Positions 8,011-17,146 of a DNA stretch of 64,000 bases are shown piece after piece. Position 1 is the stretch's first letter. Every line of letters begins with the position of its first letter. The DNA is from Nocardioides conyzicola (GTDB taxonomy: Bacteria > Actinomycetota > Actinomycetes > Propionibacteriales > Nocardioidaceae). Location of the stretch: positions 438,268 through 502,267 of the forward strand of contig NZ_BAABKM010000005.1 of NCBI RefSeq assembly GCF_039543825.1, read 5' to 3'. The notes under the pieces were generated by a model, which saw only the letters and a list, made by a program, of their open reading frames with translations, was not told the DNA's origin and searched no databases. The translations under genes were made by a program, and so were the position numbers.

Positions 8011-9204
8011 TCACCTTCCAGCCTCGTCCACGGGGTCCTCGACGAACCGCACCTGCAGTTCCCCCTGCTCCACCCGGGCCCCGGCGATGCGATAGCGCGC
8101 CAGACCGGAGGGGAGCGTGATCAGTCGACGATACGATCCCACGGTCACGACCAGATCGTCGCCATTGCGCGCCAGATCGACCTCGGCGCGTGACACCAGC
8201 GGCAGCGAGAGCCGTAGCACGGCACCGTGCTCGCCGCTGCTGATCCGGAACGGACCCCGCGCCTTCGACGTCGCCAACGGGTCGGCGCCGTCGTACACCT
8301 CGCGGGCGAGCGCGGTCAGCGCGTCCACCCCGACGGGCTCGCGGGGGCGGTACGGCGAGCGCCAGATCGGCAGCCCGGCGAACGACTCCGCCACCCGCTC
8401 GAGCACCTCGTCCTGGGCGACCACCCAGCCCGCGCGCCAGTCGTCGGCGCCCTCGGCCGGGAAGATCCGGTTGGCGACGACCCCGTCCACGCGGTAGCCG
8501 AAGAGCGACAGCGTCGTGTACGCGCGCCGCGCCTCCGCCAGCACCACGTTCTCCGGGGTGAGCACGATCCGCACGCTGGCGTCCGGGCCGCTGAGCAGCG
8601 CGCGGACCTCCTCGAGCTCGGCGTGCAGCCGCTCGAGCGCGTCGAAGACCGAGTCTCCGGGCATCGGTACGCCGGCCGCGCGGCTGAGCACCGGGCGCAG
8701 CGCCTTGACCACGCGCCGCTCCACCGGCAGCACCCGCTGCATGTACCAGCCGAGCGCCTCCGGGAGCGCCAAGAGTCGGAGCGTCTCGGCGGTCGGCGCG
8801 CAGTCGACGACGATCACGTCCCAGGCACCCGACAGCGCCTGCAGCCGCAGCTCCAGGAGCGCCAGCACCTCCTCGGCGCCGGGGATGACCGTCAGCTCCT
8901 CGGCCGCCACCGGGTCCAGCCCCGCGACGTCGAGGATCGAGAGCAGGTAGCGCTGGATGTCGGCCCAGGACTGCTCGAAGCGCAGCTGGGCGTCGACCTG
9001 CTGCACGAAGAGCCGGTCGGCGACCTCGGTCGGCTCCGCGCCGATGGAGCCCGGTGTGCACCCGAAGGCGTCCGCCAGCGAGTGGGCGGCGTCGGTCGAC
9101 AGCACCAACGTACGGCGACCCTCGGCGGCCGCGAGTGCCGCCGTACCGGCAGCGACAGTGGACTTCCCGACCCCTCCCTTGCCGGTGAGCAGGAGGATTC
9201 TCAG
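8011..9204 (-). CDS. ArsA/Get3-like ATPase with C-terminal HSP20-like domain, CTG start
   Basis: The P-loop LTGKGGVGKSTVAAG begins a few residues from the N-terminus, followed by LSTDAAHSLADAFG (switch I-like), VVDCAPTAETLRLL (Walker B/switch II) and TPENVVLAEARR. The last 80 or so residues (RISSGEHGAVLRLSLP, then DDLVVTVGSYRRLITLP) look like the ArsA_HSP20 domain. No arsenite-binding cysteines or ars genes are nearby, so the role is more likely membrane-protein targeting than arsenic export. The only plausible start is a CTG at 9204: it overlaps the upstream TGA (CTGA) and has GGAG 5 nt before it. No ATG, GTG or TTG sits nearby in frame. This gives 397 residues. Confidence 0.85.
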   Translation of the reverse strand: MRILLLTGKGGVGKSTVAAGTAALAAAEGRRTLVLSTDAAHSLADAFGCTPGSIGAEPTEVADRLFVQQVDAQLRFEQSWADIQRYLLSILDVAGLDPVAAEELTVIPGAEEVLALLELRLQALSGAWDVIVVDCAPTAETLRLLALPEALGWYMQRVLPVERRVVKALRPVLSRAAGVPMPGDSVFDALERLHAELEEVRALLSGPDASVRIVLTPENVVLAEARRAYTTLSLFGYRVDGVVANRIFPAEGADDWRAGWVVAQDEVLERVAESFAGLPIWRSPYRPREPVGVDALTALAREVYDGADPLATSKARGPFRISSGEHGAVLRLSLPLVSRAEVDLARNGDDLVVTVGSYRRLITLPSGLARYRIAGARVEQGELQVRFVEDPVDEAGR

Positions 9205-9638
9205 AGCGACTCCACGCGCTTCTTCAGACCCTTGAGCGCGGTGTCGATCAGGATCTTCTCGCCCTTGCGCTTCAGCATGCCGATCAGCGGGATCGAGACG
9301 TCGAGCGCCAGTCGGTAGGTCACCTCGGTGCTGCCGTCGCCCCGGTCGGTGAGCGTGTAGGCGCCGTCGAGCGCGCGCAGCATCTTGCCCTCGACCAGGG
9401 TCCAGGTGACCTCGTCGTACCCGTCCCACTCGTAGGCGAGCGTGTACTCGTCCTTGATCGGGCTCACGTCGAGTGCGAAGAACACCTGCTCGGCCCAGCC
9501 GTCGTCGCCGTCGACGGTGACCTCGGCCTTCGTCACGCCCTTGGCCCACTCGGGGTAGGCGGCGAAGTCACCGATCACCGCCATGATGTCGGCGGGGGCT
9601 GCGTCGATCACGATCGACGAGGTCGTCTGCTCGGCCAT
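9201..9638 (-). CDS. SRPBCC-family (START-like) protein
   Basis: This 145-residue protein is a typical single SRPBCC/polyketide-cyclase-like fold: SSIVIDAAPADIMAVIGDF at the N-terminus, DGDDGWAEQVFFALD strands in the middle and a long C-terminal helix (GEKILIDTALKGLKKRVESL). These proteins bind hydrophobic ligands in a deep pocket; the ligand is unknown. It is the first gene of the operon running to glucokinase. The start is ATG at 9638 with GGGGGA upstream. The order SRPBCC then ArsA-like ATPase, beside a FadD15-type ligase, resembles Rv2185c-Rv2184c-Rv2187 of M. tuberculosis, which hints at a lipid-related role. Confidence 0.85.
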   Translation of the reverse strand: MAEQTTSSIVIDAAPADIMAVIGDFAAYPEWAKGVTKAEVTVDGDDGWAEQVFFALDVSPIKDEYTLAYEWDGYDEVTWTLVEGKMLRALDGAYTLTDRGDGSTEVTYRLALDVSIPLIGMLKRKGEKILIDTALKGLKKRVESL

Positions 9639-9711
9639 CGTGTCCCCCTGGGTGTCGTGGGCGGTTCGGGCAGCGAGCGTACCGGATCGACCCGGTCCCG
9701 GGCCCGCGCGG

Positions 9712-9717
9712 TAACCT
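9712..9717 (+). promoter_or_regulatory. leaderless-type -10 box for the acyl-CoA ligase
   Basis: TAACCT ends 6 nt before the GTG at 9724 and there is no Shine-Dalgarno sequence. This fits transcription starting at the start codon. Confidence 0.5.
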
Positions 9718-9723
9718 CAGCCG

Positions 9724-11523
9724 GTGCGCGAGTTCTCGACCCCCCTGACGACCGAGATTCCGTCCACCGGCAATCTCACCGACGACGTGGTGACCAACGC
9801 CCGCGAAGCCGGTTCCGCTGTCCAGTTCAGCCGCCGCTCGGGCGCGCCCGACGCGGGCTGGGAGGACGTCACCACCGCGGAGTTCCTCGCCGAGGTCAGC
9901 GCCGTCGCCAAGGGCCTGATCGCGGCCGGCATCGAGGTCGGCGACCGGGTCGCCCTGGTCTCCAAGACCCGCTACGAGTGGACGCTCTTCGACTACGCGA
10001 TCTGGTTCGCCGGTGCGGTCACGGTGCCGATTTACGAGACCTCCTCGGCCGAGCAGGTGCACTGGATCCTCAGCGACTCCGGCGCCCGCGCGGTCGTCAC
10101 CGAGACCCCCGACCACCTCGCCCGGGTGCGTGAGGTCCGCGGCGACCTCGACGACCTCAACCACGTCTGGTCGATCGCGGACAACGCCGTCGACACGTTG
10201 AGCCGGCTCGGCGGGGACATCTCCGACGAGGAGCTCGAGAAGCGGCGTACGACGGCGACGCCCCTGGACCTGGCGACGCTGATCTACACCTCCGGCACGA
10301 CCGGCCGGCCCAAGGGCTGCATGCTCACGCACGGCAACTTCATGTTCGAGCTCGGCGTGGCGGTCAACGAGCTCGACGAGCTCTTCCTCGACCACAAGGG
10401 CTCGACCCTGCTCTTCCTGCCGCTCGCCCACGTGTTCGCGCGGATCATCCAGGTCGGCTGCATCAAGTCCCGCACGCGCCTCGGCCACTCGGCCGACATC
10501 AAGCAGCTGCTGCCCGACCTCGCCGAGTTCAAGCCGACCTTCATCCTCGCGGTCCCCCGCGTCTTCGAGAAGGTCTTCAACACCGCCTCGCAGCGCGCGA
10601 CGGCCGACGGCCGCGGCAAGATCTTCGACGCCGCAGCCGAGACGGCGATCGCCTACTCCCGCGGCATCGAGCGCGGCAAGATCCCGGTGCGGGTCCGGGC
10701 CAAGCACGCCGTCTTCGACAAGCTCGTCTACGGCAAGCTCCGCACCGCGCTCGGCGGCGAGTGCGAGTACGCCGTCTCCGGTGGCGCGCCGCTCGGCGAG
10801 CGACTGGGCCACTTCTACCGCGGCATCGGCCTGGTCGTCCTCGAGGGCTACGGCCTCACCGAGACGACCGCGGCGCTCAGCGCCAACCTCCCGGACGCGA
10901 CCAAGATCGGCACCGTCGGGCGACCGCTGCCCGGCACCGCCGTACGCGTCGCCGACGACGGCGAGCTGCTCTTCCGCGGCGGTCAGGTGATGGCCGGCTA
11001 CTGGCACAACGACGAGTCGACCGCCGAGGTCCTGGAGAGCGACGGCTGGTTCCACACCGGCGACCTCGGCGAGGTCGACGACGAGGGCTTCGTCCGGATC
11101 ACCGGGCGCAAGAAGGAGATCCTGGTGACCGCCGGCGGCAAGAACGTCGCCCCCGCGGTCCTCGAGGACCGCCTCCGCGGCCACCTGCTGGTGGACCAGT
11201 GCATCGTCGTCGGCGACGGCCAGCCCTTCATCGCGGCGCTCATCACGCTCGACCGCGACTCGGTCCCGTTGTGGGCCGAGCAGCACGGCAAGGGCACCGA
11301 CATCGCCGCCCTGGTCGACGACCCGGACCTGCGTGCCGAGATCGAGACCGCGGTCGAGGAGGCCAACAAGGCCGTCTCCAAGGCCGAGTCGATCCGCAAG
11401 TTCACGATCCTCCCGGACGAGTGGACCGAGGAGGGCGGCCAGCTCACCCCGAGCCTCAAGCTCAAGCGCAACGTCGTGATGCGCGAGCTCAAGGACGAGG
11501 TCGCGGCCCTCTACGTCGGCTGA
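9724..11523 (+). CDS. long-chain fatty-acid-CoA ligase (FadD15-like AMP-binding enzyme)
   Basis: This 599-residue protein matches ANL-superfamily acyl-CoA synthetases. The P-loop YTSGTTGRPKGCMLTH lies at about residues 188-203, GYGLTETT near 375, GWFHTGDLG near 440 and GRKKEILVTAGGKN near 462 (the hinge and A10 region). It would activate long-chain fatty acids with ATP and CoA at the inner membrane face. It has no signal peptide. The GTG start directly follows a TAACCT box, so the mRNA is probably leaderless. It diverges from the SRPBCC-ArsA operon, the same pairing as fadD15 in mycobacteria. Confidence 0.92.
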   Translation: MREFSTPLTTEIPSTGNLTDDVVTNAREAGSAVQFSRRSGAPDAGWEDVTTAEFLAEVSAVAKGLIAAGIEVGDRVALVSKTRYEWTLFDYAIWFAGAVTVPIYETSSAEQVHWILSDSGARAVVTETPDHLARVREVRGDLDDLNHVWSIADNAVDTLSRLGGDISDEELEKRRTTATPLDLATLIYTSGTTGRPKGCMLTHGNFMFELGVAVNELDELFLDHKGSTLLFLPLAHVFARIIQVGCIKSRTRLGHSADIKQLLPDLAEFKPTFILAVPRVFEKVFNTASQRATADGRGKIFDAAAETAIAYSRGIERGKIPVRVRAKHAVFDKLVYGKLRTALGGECEYAVSGGAPLGERLGHFYRGIGLVVLEGYGLTETTAALSANLPDATKIGTVGRPLPGTAVRVADDGELLFRGGQVMAGYWHNDESTAEVLESDGWFHTGDLGEVDDEGFVRITGRKKEILVTAGGKNVAPAVLEDRLRGHLLVDQCIVVGDGQPFIAALITLDRDSVPLWAEQHGKGTDIAALVDDPDLRAEIETAVEEANKAVSKAESIRKFTILPDEWTEEGGQLTPSLKLKRNVVMRELKDEVAALYVG

Positions 11524-11649
11524 CGCGCCTCATCCTTATCGCACAGGCTGCATCGATATCGGCTGAACGGCCCGTCGACGAGACCGGTCCAGACCACTAG
11601 AACCCGTTTCGGACAGATCGGGTCGCCCCGTCCTAATCTGCTCCTGCTT

Positions 11650-11688
11650 CAACCCCGGCGGGGGCGGGGGTTGACGGCTTCGGCCGTC
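11650..11688. terminator. two adjacent hairpins in the ligase-cpaB gap
   Basis: CAACCCC (11650-11656) pairs with GGGGTTG (11667-11673). This is followed at once by GACGGC-TTCG-GCCGTC (11673-11688), a stem closed by a C(UUCG)G-type tetraloop. They lie in a 229-bp gap between the ligase stop and the Tad operon. They could end the ligase transcript or form part of the Tad leader; no T-tract follows. Confidence 0.4.
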
Positions 11689-11752
11689 GCCCATTGTTCT
11701 TCGACCGCGCCCGGGTTCCGAGCACGGTCACTCTCGGGAAGGTTTGGCGACC

Positions 11753-12481
11753 GTGGTCCATCGGAAGTTTCTGCTCGTCGGAGCGGTCCTCGCCGCCGTG
11801 GCCGGCGCGGCACTCGTGTTCCTGTACGTCCGCAGCGCGGACGCACGGGCGGAGAGCCGCTTCGACCCCGTCCAGGTGCTGCGGGCGACCGTCGCGATCG
11901 AGCCCGGTGAGAGCATCACCGCCGCGTCGCAGAGCGGCAAGCTCACGCTCGAGGAGGTCCCCCGCGACCAGGTGCTCCCCGACGCGCTGACGAGCATCGA
12001 CGCGCTCGGCAAGCAGGTCGCGCTGACGCGGATCTACCCCGGCGAGCAGATCGTCGCCGCGAAGTTCGGCAGCGACGCGGCACCGCCGAGCGCGCTGCAG
12101 ATCCCCAAGGGCCAGATGGCGATCTCGGTGAACCTCACCGACCCGGCGCGCGTCGCCGGCTTCGTCAACCCCGGGTCCGAGGTGGCGATCTTCGTCAACG
12201 GCACGGAGGAGGACGGCAAGGCCTACACCCGACTGCTCCTCGACCGGGTGACCGTGATCGGCGTCGGGTCGACCACCCCCGTCGCCACGACGACGACCGA
12301 CGACGCCGGCCAGGCGACGACCGAGGCGCTCCCCCGCACCCTGCTGACGGTCGCCGTCGACCAGGCCGACGCGCAGCGGGTGCTCTTCGCCGTCACCAAC
12401 GGTGAGCTGGCGTTCGCGCTGCTCACCGAGGGCAGCGCCGTGGCGCCCGCCCCGCCGGTCACCGCCGACTCCCTGTTCTGA
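11753..12481 (+). CDS. cpaB: CpaB/RcpC-like Flp pilus assembly protein (SAF domain)
   Basis: This 242-residue protein has one N-terminal membrane helix at about residues 5-25. A SAF domain follows (about residues 45-110: LRATVAIEPGESITAASQ, then ALTRIYPGEQIVAAKFG). The RcpC/CpaB domain is recognised by MAISVNLTDPARVAGFVNPG and LLDRVTVIGVG. CpaB proteins are periplasmic or cell-wall-side parts of Tad machines. GTG at 11753 is preferred to TTG at 11744 because the AAGG tract sits about 9 nt before the GTG but too close to the TTG. It is the first gene of the Tad operon, 68 bp before tadZ. Confidence 0.82.
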   Translation: MVHRKFLLVGAVLAAVAGAALVFLYVRSADARAESRFDPVQVLRATVAIEPGESITAASQSGKLTLEEVPRDQVLPDALTSIDALGKQVALTRIYPGEQIVAAKFGSDAAPPSALQIPKGQMAISVNLTDPARVAGFVNPGSEVAIFVNGTEEDGKAYTRLLLDRVTVIGVGSTTPVATTTTDDAGQATTEALPRTLLTVAVDQADAQRVLFAVTNGELAFALLTEGSAVAPAPPVTADSLF

Positions 12482-12549
12482 CAGGGGTCACCCAGCACCA
12501 CCGCGATGCACCAGCAGTTCCAGAGCACCAACTCGGAGGGAAGCTCGAA

Positions 12550-13740
12550 ATGCCGATCGTCGTCGACCCGGACAGCAGCGCAGTGGCTGCGCTCCTGGCC
12601 GCCTTGCCCAGCAGCGCCCAGCCGTCCTCGCACGGCGTACCGTCCGGAGACCGCCTGCTCAGGTGGCTCGACGAGCACCCGACGGAGTACGTCGTGGTGA
12701 TCGGCCCCACCATGCCGTTGGAGGAGGCGCTGCTGCTCTGCGAGGGGCTGCGGGTCGCGCGGCCCACGCTGAGCCTCGTGCTGGTCCGGGCACAGCTGGA
12801 GTCCGCGATGCTCACCCGCGCGATGTCGTCCGGCGTCCGCGAGGTCGTCGCGCTCGGCGACACCGCCGGCCTGCTCGGCTCCGTGGGTCGTGCCGAGGAG
12901 CTGCACCTCGCGCTGCGGGGTCCCGGGAGCGCCGGACCGGCGGGCCGGATCGTCACCGTCTTCTCGCCCAAGGGCGGGGTCGGCAAGACCACGCTGGCGG
13001 TCAACCTCGCGGTCGCGCTCAGCAAGGGCGGCGTCAAGCGGGTCTGCCTGGTCGACCTCGACCTCGCCTTCGGCGACGTGGCGATCACCCTGCAGCTGCT
13101 CCCGACCCACTCGATCGAGCACGCGATCGGCTCGGAGGCCGCGGTCGACCTGCCCCTGGTCGAAGGCCTGCTGACCCGGCACGAGGCGTCGATCATGGTG
13201 CTCGCGCCGCCGAGCCACCCGGACGTCCGGGAGCGCATCACCGCGCTGCTCGTCTCGCGCATCCTGGCCGCGCTGCGCACCGGCTTCGACTACATCGTCG
13301 TCGACACCGCGCCCGACTTCGACGAGCACACCCTCACCGCGCTCGACGAGAGCGACGAGTGCGTCATGGTCGCCACGCTCGACCTGCCGACCCTCAAGAA
13401 CGTCAAGATCGGCCTGGCCACCCTCGACTCGCTCGCGATCGCGTCCGGCCACCACCACGTGGTGCTCAACCACGCCGACGAGGACACCGGGCTGACGATC
13501 CAGCAGGCCGAGGAGATCCTCGCCCGCCGGATCCAGGTCCGGATGCAGACCTCGATCGACGTCGCCCGGTCGACCAACCAGGGCGTCCCGATCATGTCCA
13601 GCCAGCCCGAGCACGCGGTCAGCAACGCGATCCGCGGCCTGGCCGCCCAGCTCGCCGGTGGGGCCGCGGACCCGTTCGCGGTCGCCGAGGAAGATCCGCG
13701 GCGCCGACGGTCCGGCCGCCGCATGAAGCTGCGGAGGTGA
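12550..13740 (+). CDS. tadZ: TadZ/CpaE-like ParA-type ATPase
   Basis: This 396-residue protein has an N-terminal receiver-like domain (about residues 1-125) that lacks a clear phosphorylatable Asp motif. It is followed by a MinD/ParA ATPase with the deviant Walker A motif SPKGGVGKTT at about residues 139-148, LVDLDLAFGDV and VVDTAPDFDEHT. TadZ proteins place the Tad machine at specific cell sites. A purine-rich GGAGGGAAG precedes the ATG. The next gene starts 4 bp after the stop. Confidence 0.88.
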   Translation: MPIVVDPDSSAVAALLAALPSSAQPSSHGVPSGDRLLRWLDEHPTEYVVVIGPTMPLEEALLLCEGLRVARPTLSLVLVRAQLESAMLTRAMSSGVREVVALGDTAGLLGSVGRAEELHLALRGPGSAGPAGRIVTVFSPKGGVGKTTLAVNLAVALSKGGVKRVCLVDLDLAFGDVAITLQLLPTHSIEHAIGSEAAVDLPLVEGLLTRHEASIMVLAPPSHPDVRERITALLVSRILAALRTGFDYIVVDTAPDFDEHTLTALDESDECVMVATLDLPTLKNVKIGLATLDSLAIASGHHHVVLNHADEDTGLTIQQAEEILARRIQVRMQTSIDVARSTNQGVPIMSSQPEHAVSNAIRGLAAQLAGGAADPFAVAEEDPRRRRSGRRMKLRR

Positions 13741-13744
13741 CCAG

Positions 13745-15205
13745 ATGACCACACTGTCCGAGCGGCTCGCCGCCCTGCGTCAGGCCCAGCAGGCCGGCGC
13801 CGTCGTACCCACGCCCCGACACGACGTGGTCGAGGTCCCGACCGACTCCCCCGTCGCGGGCAAGCGCCGGGCGACCCCGGCGCCCACCGAGGTCGACCTC
13901 CGTCCGCGCGGCGTCCGGACGTCGTCCGCCGACGAGGACCGGCTCGACGAGGTCCGCTCGATCGTGCACGGCGAGCTCCTCAAGACCCTCGGCCCGCAGC
14001 TCTACGAGGCCGAGATGGACCAGGAGGAGCTCGACCAGGAGCTGCGCACGATCCTGGCGGACGTGCTCGGCGCCCAGGAGCGGCCGCTGAGCGCGAGCGA
14101 CCGGCTCCGGGTGACCCAGGAGATCCGCGACGACATCATCGGCTACGGCCCGATCGAGCCCTTCCTGCACGACGCGGAGGTCTCCGAGGTCATGGTCAAC
14201 GGGCCGGACAGCATCTTCGTCGAGCGCAACGGCCGCCTGACCGCGGTGCCGGCGCGCTTCGCCGACGAGGACCACCTGCGCCGCACCATCGACAAGATCG
14301 TGTCGCGCGTCGGCCGGCGCGTCGACGAGTCGAGCCCGATGGTCGACGCGCGGCTGCCCGACGGTTCGCGGGTCAACGCCGTCGTGCCGCCGCTGGCGGT
14401 GGACGGCTCGATCCTGACCATCCGGAAGTTCGCCGCCGACCCCTTCACCGCGGAGGACCTGGTCCGGTTCGGCACCCTCACCCGGACCGCCCGGGACTTC
14501 CTCGACGCCTGCGTGCGCGGCCGGCTCAACGTCGTGGTCTCCGGGAGCACCGGCGCCGGCAAGACCACCACGCTCAACGTGCTGTCGTCGTTCATCCCGA
14601 CCGACGAGCGGATCGTCACGATCGAGGACGCCGCCGAGCTGCAGCTGCACCAGGACCACGTCGTACGCCTCGAGTCACGGCCGTCCAACATCGAGGGCCG
14701 GGGCGCCGTCACCATCCGCGACCTGGTCAAGAACAGCCTGCGCATGCGGCCCGACCGCATCATCGTCGGCGAGGTCCGCGACGCCTCCGCCCTCGACATG
14801 CTCCAGGCGATGAACACCGGTCACGACGGCTCCATCTGCACGGTCCACTCCAACGGTCCGCGGGACACGCTCTCCCGCGTCGAGACGATGGTGCTGATGG
14901 CGGGCATGGACCTGCCGATCCGCGCCATCCGCGAGCAGGTGGCGTCGGCGGTCGACCTCATCGTGCACCAGTCGCGCTTCCGCGACGGCAGCCGCCGAAT
15001 CACCCACATCACCGAGGTGGAGCGGATGGAGGGCGAGGTCATCACCCTCCAGGACATCTTCGTGTTCGACCACTCGCAGGGCTACGACACCGACGGCCGG
15101 GTGCTCGGCCGGCTGGTCTCGACGGGCCTGCGGCCCAAGCTGCTGGACAAGCTGCGCGAGTCCAACGTGACCGTCGACCCGATCATCTTCGCGACGGCCG
15201 GGTGA
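13745..15205 (+). CDS. tadA: TadA/CpaF secretion ATPase
   Basis: This 486-residue hexameric secretion ATPase powers Flp pilus assembly from the cytoplasmic face. The Walker A motif SGSTGAGKTTTLN lies near residues 266-278, the Asp/His boxes are TIEDAAELQLHQDHVVRLE and the Walker B region is MRPDRIIVGEVRD near 335-347. The N-terminal domain includes GYGPIEPFLHD and EVMVNGPDSIFVE, typical of CpaF. The stop overlaps the GTG of the vWA-tadB gene (GTGA), which couples their translation. Confidence 0.93.
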   Translation: MTTLSERLAALRQAQQAGAVVPTPRHDVVEVPTDSPVAGKRRATPAPTEVDLRPRGVRTSSADEDRLDEVRSIVHGELLKTLGPQLYEAEMDQEELDQELRTILADVLGAQERPLSASDRLRVTQEIRDDIIGYGPIEPFLHDAEVSEVMVNGPDSIFVERNGRLTAVPARFADEDHLRRTIDKIVSRVGRRVDESSPMVDARLPDGSRVNAVVPPLAVDGSILTIRKFAADPFTAEDLVRFGTLTRTARDFLDACVRGRLNVVVSGSTGAGKTTTLNVLSSFIPTDERIVTIEDAAELQLHQDHVVRLESRPSNIEGRGAVTIRDLVKNSLRMRPDRIIVGEVRDASALDMLQAMNTGHDGSICTVHSNGPRDTLSRVETMVLMAGMDLPIRAIREQVASAVDLIVHQSRFRDGSRRITHITEVERMEGEVITLQDIFVFDHSQGYDTDGRVLGRLVSTGLRPKLLDKLRESNVTVDPIIFATAG

Positions 15206-17145
15206 CGTCGATGACCCAGACCCCCCGGCTCCGGAGGACGCTGCGCACGGCGCGCGCCACGCTGGTGTGCGCCCTCGCTGGTGTGTTCGTCGCAGGGCCG
15301 CTCGTTGCGGGGCCGGCGGCAGCAGCAGCCGACGACTCCGGGGCCGGGGTCACCCACGTCGAGATGGCCGGCGGCCGGCTGCGCGTGCTGGTCTCGGTGC
15401 CGCCGGGCACCGACGTCGACCTCGACGGCGTGACCGTGACCGTGGACGACCAGAAGGCCTCTGCACGGGCCGAGTCGGCCGGTGCCGCGGGTCGGGTGCG
15501 CCGTACCGTGGTGCTCGCCATCGACACCAGCGACTCGATGCGCGGCGAGCGCGCCGACGCGGCCCACGCGGCGGCCCTGGGCTTCCTCGACACGGTGCCG
15601 CCGGACGTCTACGTCGGCATCGTCACGTTCGACGGCGAGGTGGCCACCCCGCTGCCCCCGAGCCTGGACCGGGACGCCGCCCGCGCGGTGGTCGACGGGC
15701 TCGGCTTCGGCCACGGGACCCGGCTCTTCGACGGCGTGAAGGCCGCGATCACGCTCGCCGGCGACCAGGGCCAGCGCTCGCTGCTCGTCCTGTCCGACGG
15801 CGCCGACACGACCACGACGCCGCTGGCCGACGTCACCCGCCGGCTCGAGGACGGCGAGGTGCTGCTCGACGCGGTGTCCCTGCGGGCGAAGGACACGTCC
15901 CTCGCCGCGCTCGCCGCCGCCGGCAACGGACAGGTCATCAGCGCCGAGCCCGACGCGCTCGCCGCCGCCTTCGCCGAGGAGGCCGACGCCCTCGGGCGTC
16001 AGGTCCTCGTCACGGTGACCGTGCCCGACGAGGTGACCGCCACCGAGGCCAACGTCTCCGTGCGACTCCCCACCGACCACGCGACGCTCAGCGCCACGGC
16101 GTACACCACCGTGCGCCGGCACGCGGCCACCCCTCCGGCTTCGGCGCCGGTCGCCGCAGCCGTCGACGACCCGCTCGAGCTGCCGGACTGGGCGGTGTAC
16201 GCCGGGATCGCGGCCATCGGCGTCGCGCTCCTCCTGGTGCTCCTCGTGCTCGTACCCGCCAAGCCCAAGCCGATGGGCGCCGCCGCCCGCGTCGACGCCT
16301 ACCTCGGCGGCCAGCACGCCGCCGAGCAGACCCGGCAGGCCGAGACCCTGGCGCCCGTGCGCGAGGCCGCCGACCGGATGCTGTCGCGCAACCGCGGCCT
16401 CGAGGAGCGGATCGGCCTGCGGCTCGAAGGTGCCGGCAGCGAGCTGCGGCCCGCCGAGTGGCTGCTGGTGCACGCCGGCATCGCGGTCGGTACGACGGTC
16501 CTGTGCCTGCTCCTCAGCGGCGGCGGCGTGCTCCTCGGCCTGATCGGCCTCGCCCTCGGCGGGTTCGGCCCCTGGATCTACCTCGGCTTCAAGCGATCGC
16601 GGCGGCGCAAGGCCTTCAACGCGGCCCTGCCCGACGCGCTGCAGCTGATGGCGGGCGCCCTCGAGGCCGGTCTGTCGCTGTCGCAGTCGGCGGACACGAT
16701 CGTCAAGGAGGGCATCGAGCCGATCGCCTCGGAGTTCCGCCGTGCGCTGGTCGAGACCCGCCTCGGCGTCAACCTCGAGGACGCGCTCGACGGGGTCGCC
16801 GAGCGGCTGCAGAGCGAGGACCTCGGGTGGGTGGTGATGGCGATCCGGATCCAGCGCCCGATCGGCGGCAACCTGGCCGAGCTCCTGGGCACCGTGGCCG
16901 CCACGATGCGCGAGCGGGAGTACATGCGTCGGCAGGTGGCCGCGCTGGCCGCGGAGGGCAAGCTCTCGGCGTACGTCCTGGGCGGCCTGCCCCCGGCGTT
17001 CCTGCTCTACCTCCTCGTGTCCAACCGCGACTACGTGATGCCGCTCTTCACGACCCCGATGGGTCTGACGATGCTGGTCGGCGCCGGGTTCCTGCTCGCC
17101 GTCGGGGTCTTCTGGATGAGCAAGATGGTGAAGGTGGAGGTCTGA
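15202..17145 (+). CDS. tadB: fusion of exported vWA domain and TadB platform protein
   Basis: This 647-residue protein is about twice the usual TadB length. A signal peptide or first helix (about residues 20-42, ending in an AAAA run) precedes a von Willebrand A domain with an intact MIDAS motif DTSDS at 108-112 and LSDGADTT. A helix follows at about 333-355, then the TadB T2SS-F domain with RKAFNAALPDALQLMAGALEAG and helices at about 425-470, 590-612 and 617-640. The vWA part should face outwards and the F domain inwards. GTG at 15202 overlaps the tadA stop; ATG at 15211 is an alternative. The tadC partner follows after 1 bp. I know of no characterised vWA-TadB fusion. Confidence 0.85.
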   Translation: MTSMTQTPRLRRTLRTARATLVCALAGVFVAGPLVAGPAAAAADDSGAGVTHVEMAGGRLRVLVSVPPGTDVDLDGVTVTVDDQKASARAESAGAAGRVRRTVVLAIDTSDSMRGERADAAHAAALGFLDTVPPDVYVGIVTFDGEVATPLPPSLDRDAARAVVDGLGFGHGTRLFDGVKAAITLAGDQGQRSLLVLSDGADTTTTPLADVTRRLEDGEVLLDAVSLRAKDTSLAALAAAGNGQVISAEPDALAAAFAEEADALGRQVLVTVTVPDEVTATEANVSVRLPTDHATLSATAYTTVRRHAATPPASAPVAAAVDDPLELPDWAVYAGIAAIGVALLLVLLVLVPAKPKPMGAAARVDAYLGGQHAAEQTRQAETLAPVREAADRMLSRNRGLEERIGLRLEGAGSELRPAEWLLVHAGIAVGTTVLCLLLSGGGVLLGLIGLALGGFGPWIYLGFKRSRRRKAFNAALPDALQLMAGALEAGLSLSQSADTIVKEGIEPIASEFRRALVETRLGVNLEDALDGVAERLQSEDLGWVVMAIRIQRPIGGNLAELLGTVAATMREREYMRRQVAALAAEGKLSAYVLGGLPPAFLLYLLVSNRDYVMPLFTTPMGLTMLVGAGFLLAVGVFWMSKMVKVEV

Positions 17146-17146
17146 C

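Noticed and set aside
8011..9204. Arsenite-transporting ATPase
   Set aside because: There are no paired metal-binding cysteines, only one ATPase half, and no arsR, arsB or arsC nearby. The HSP20-like C-terminus points to another role.
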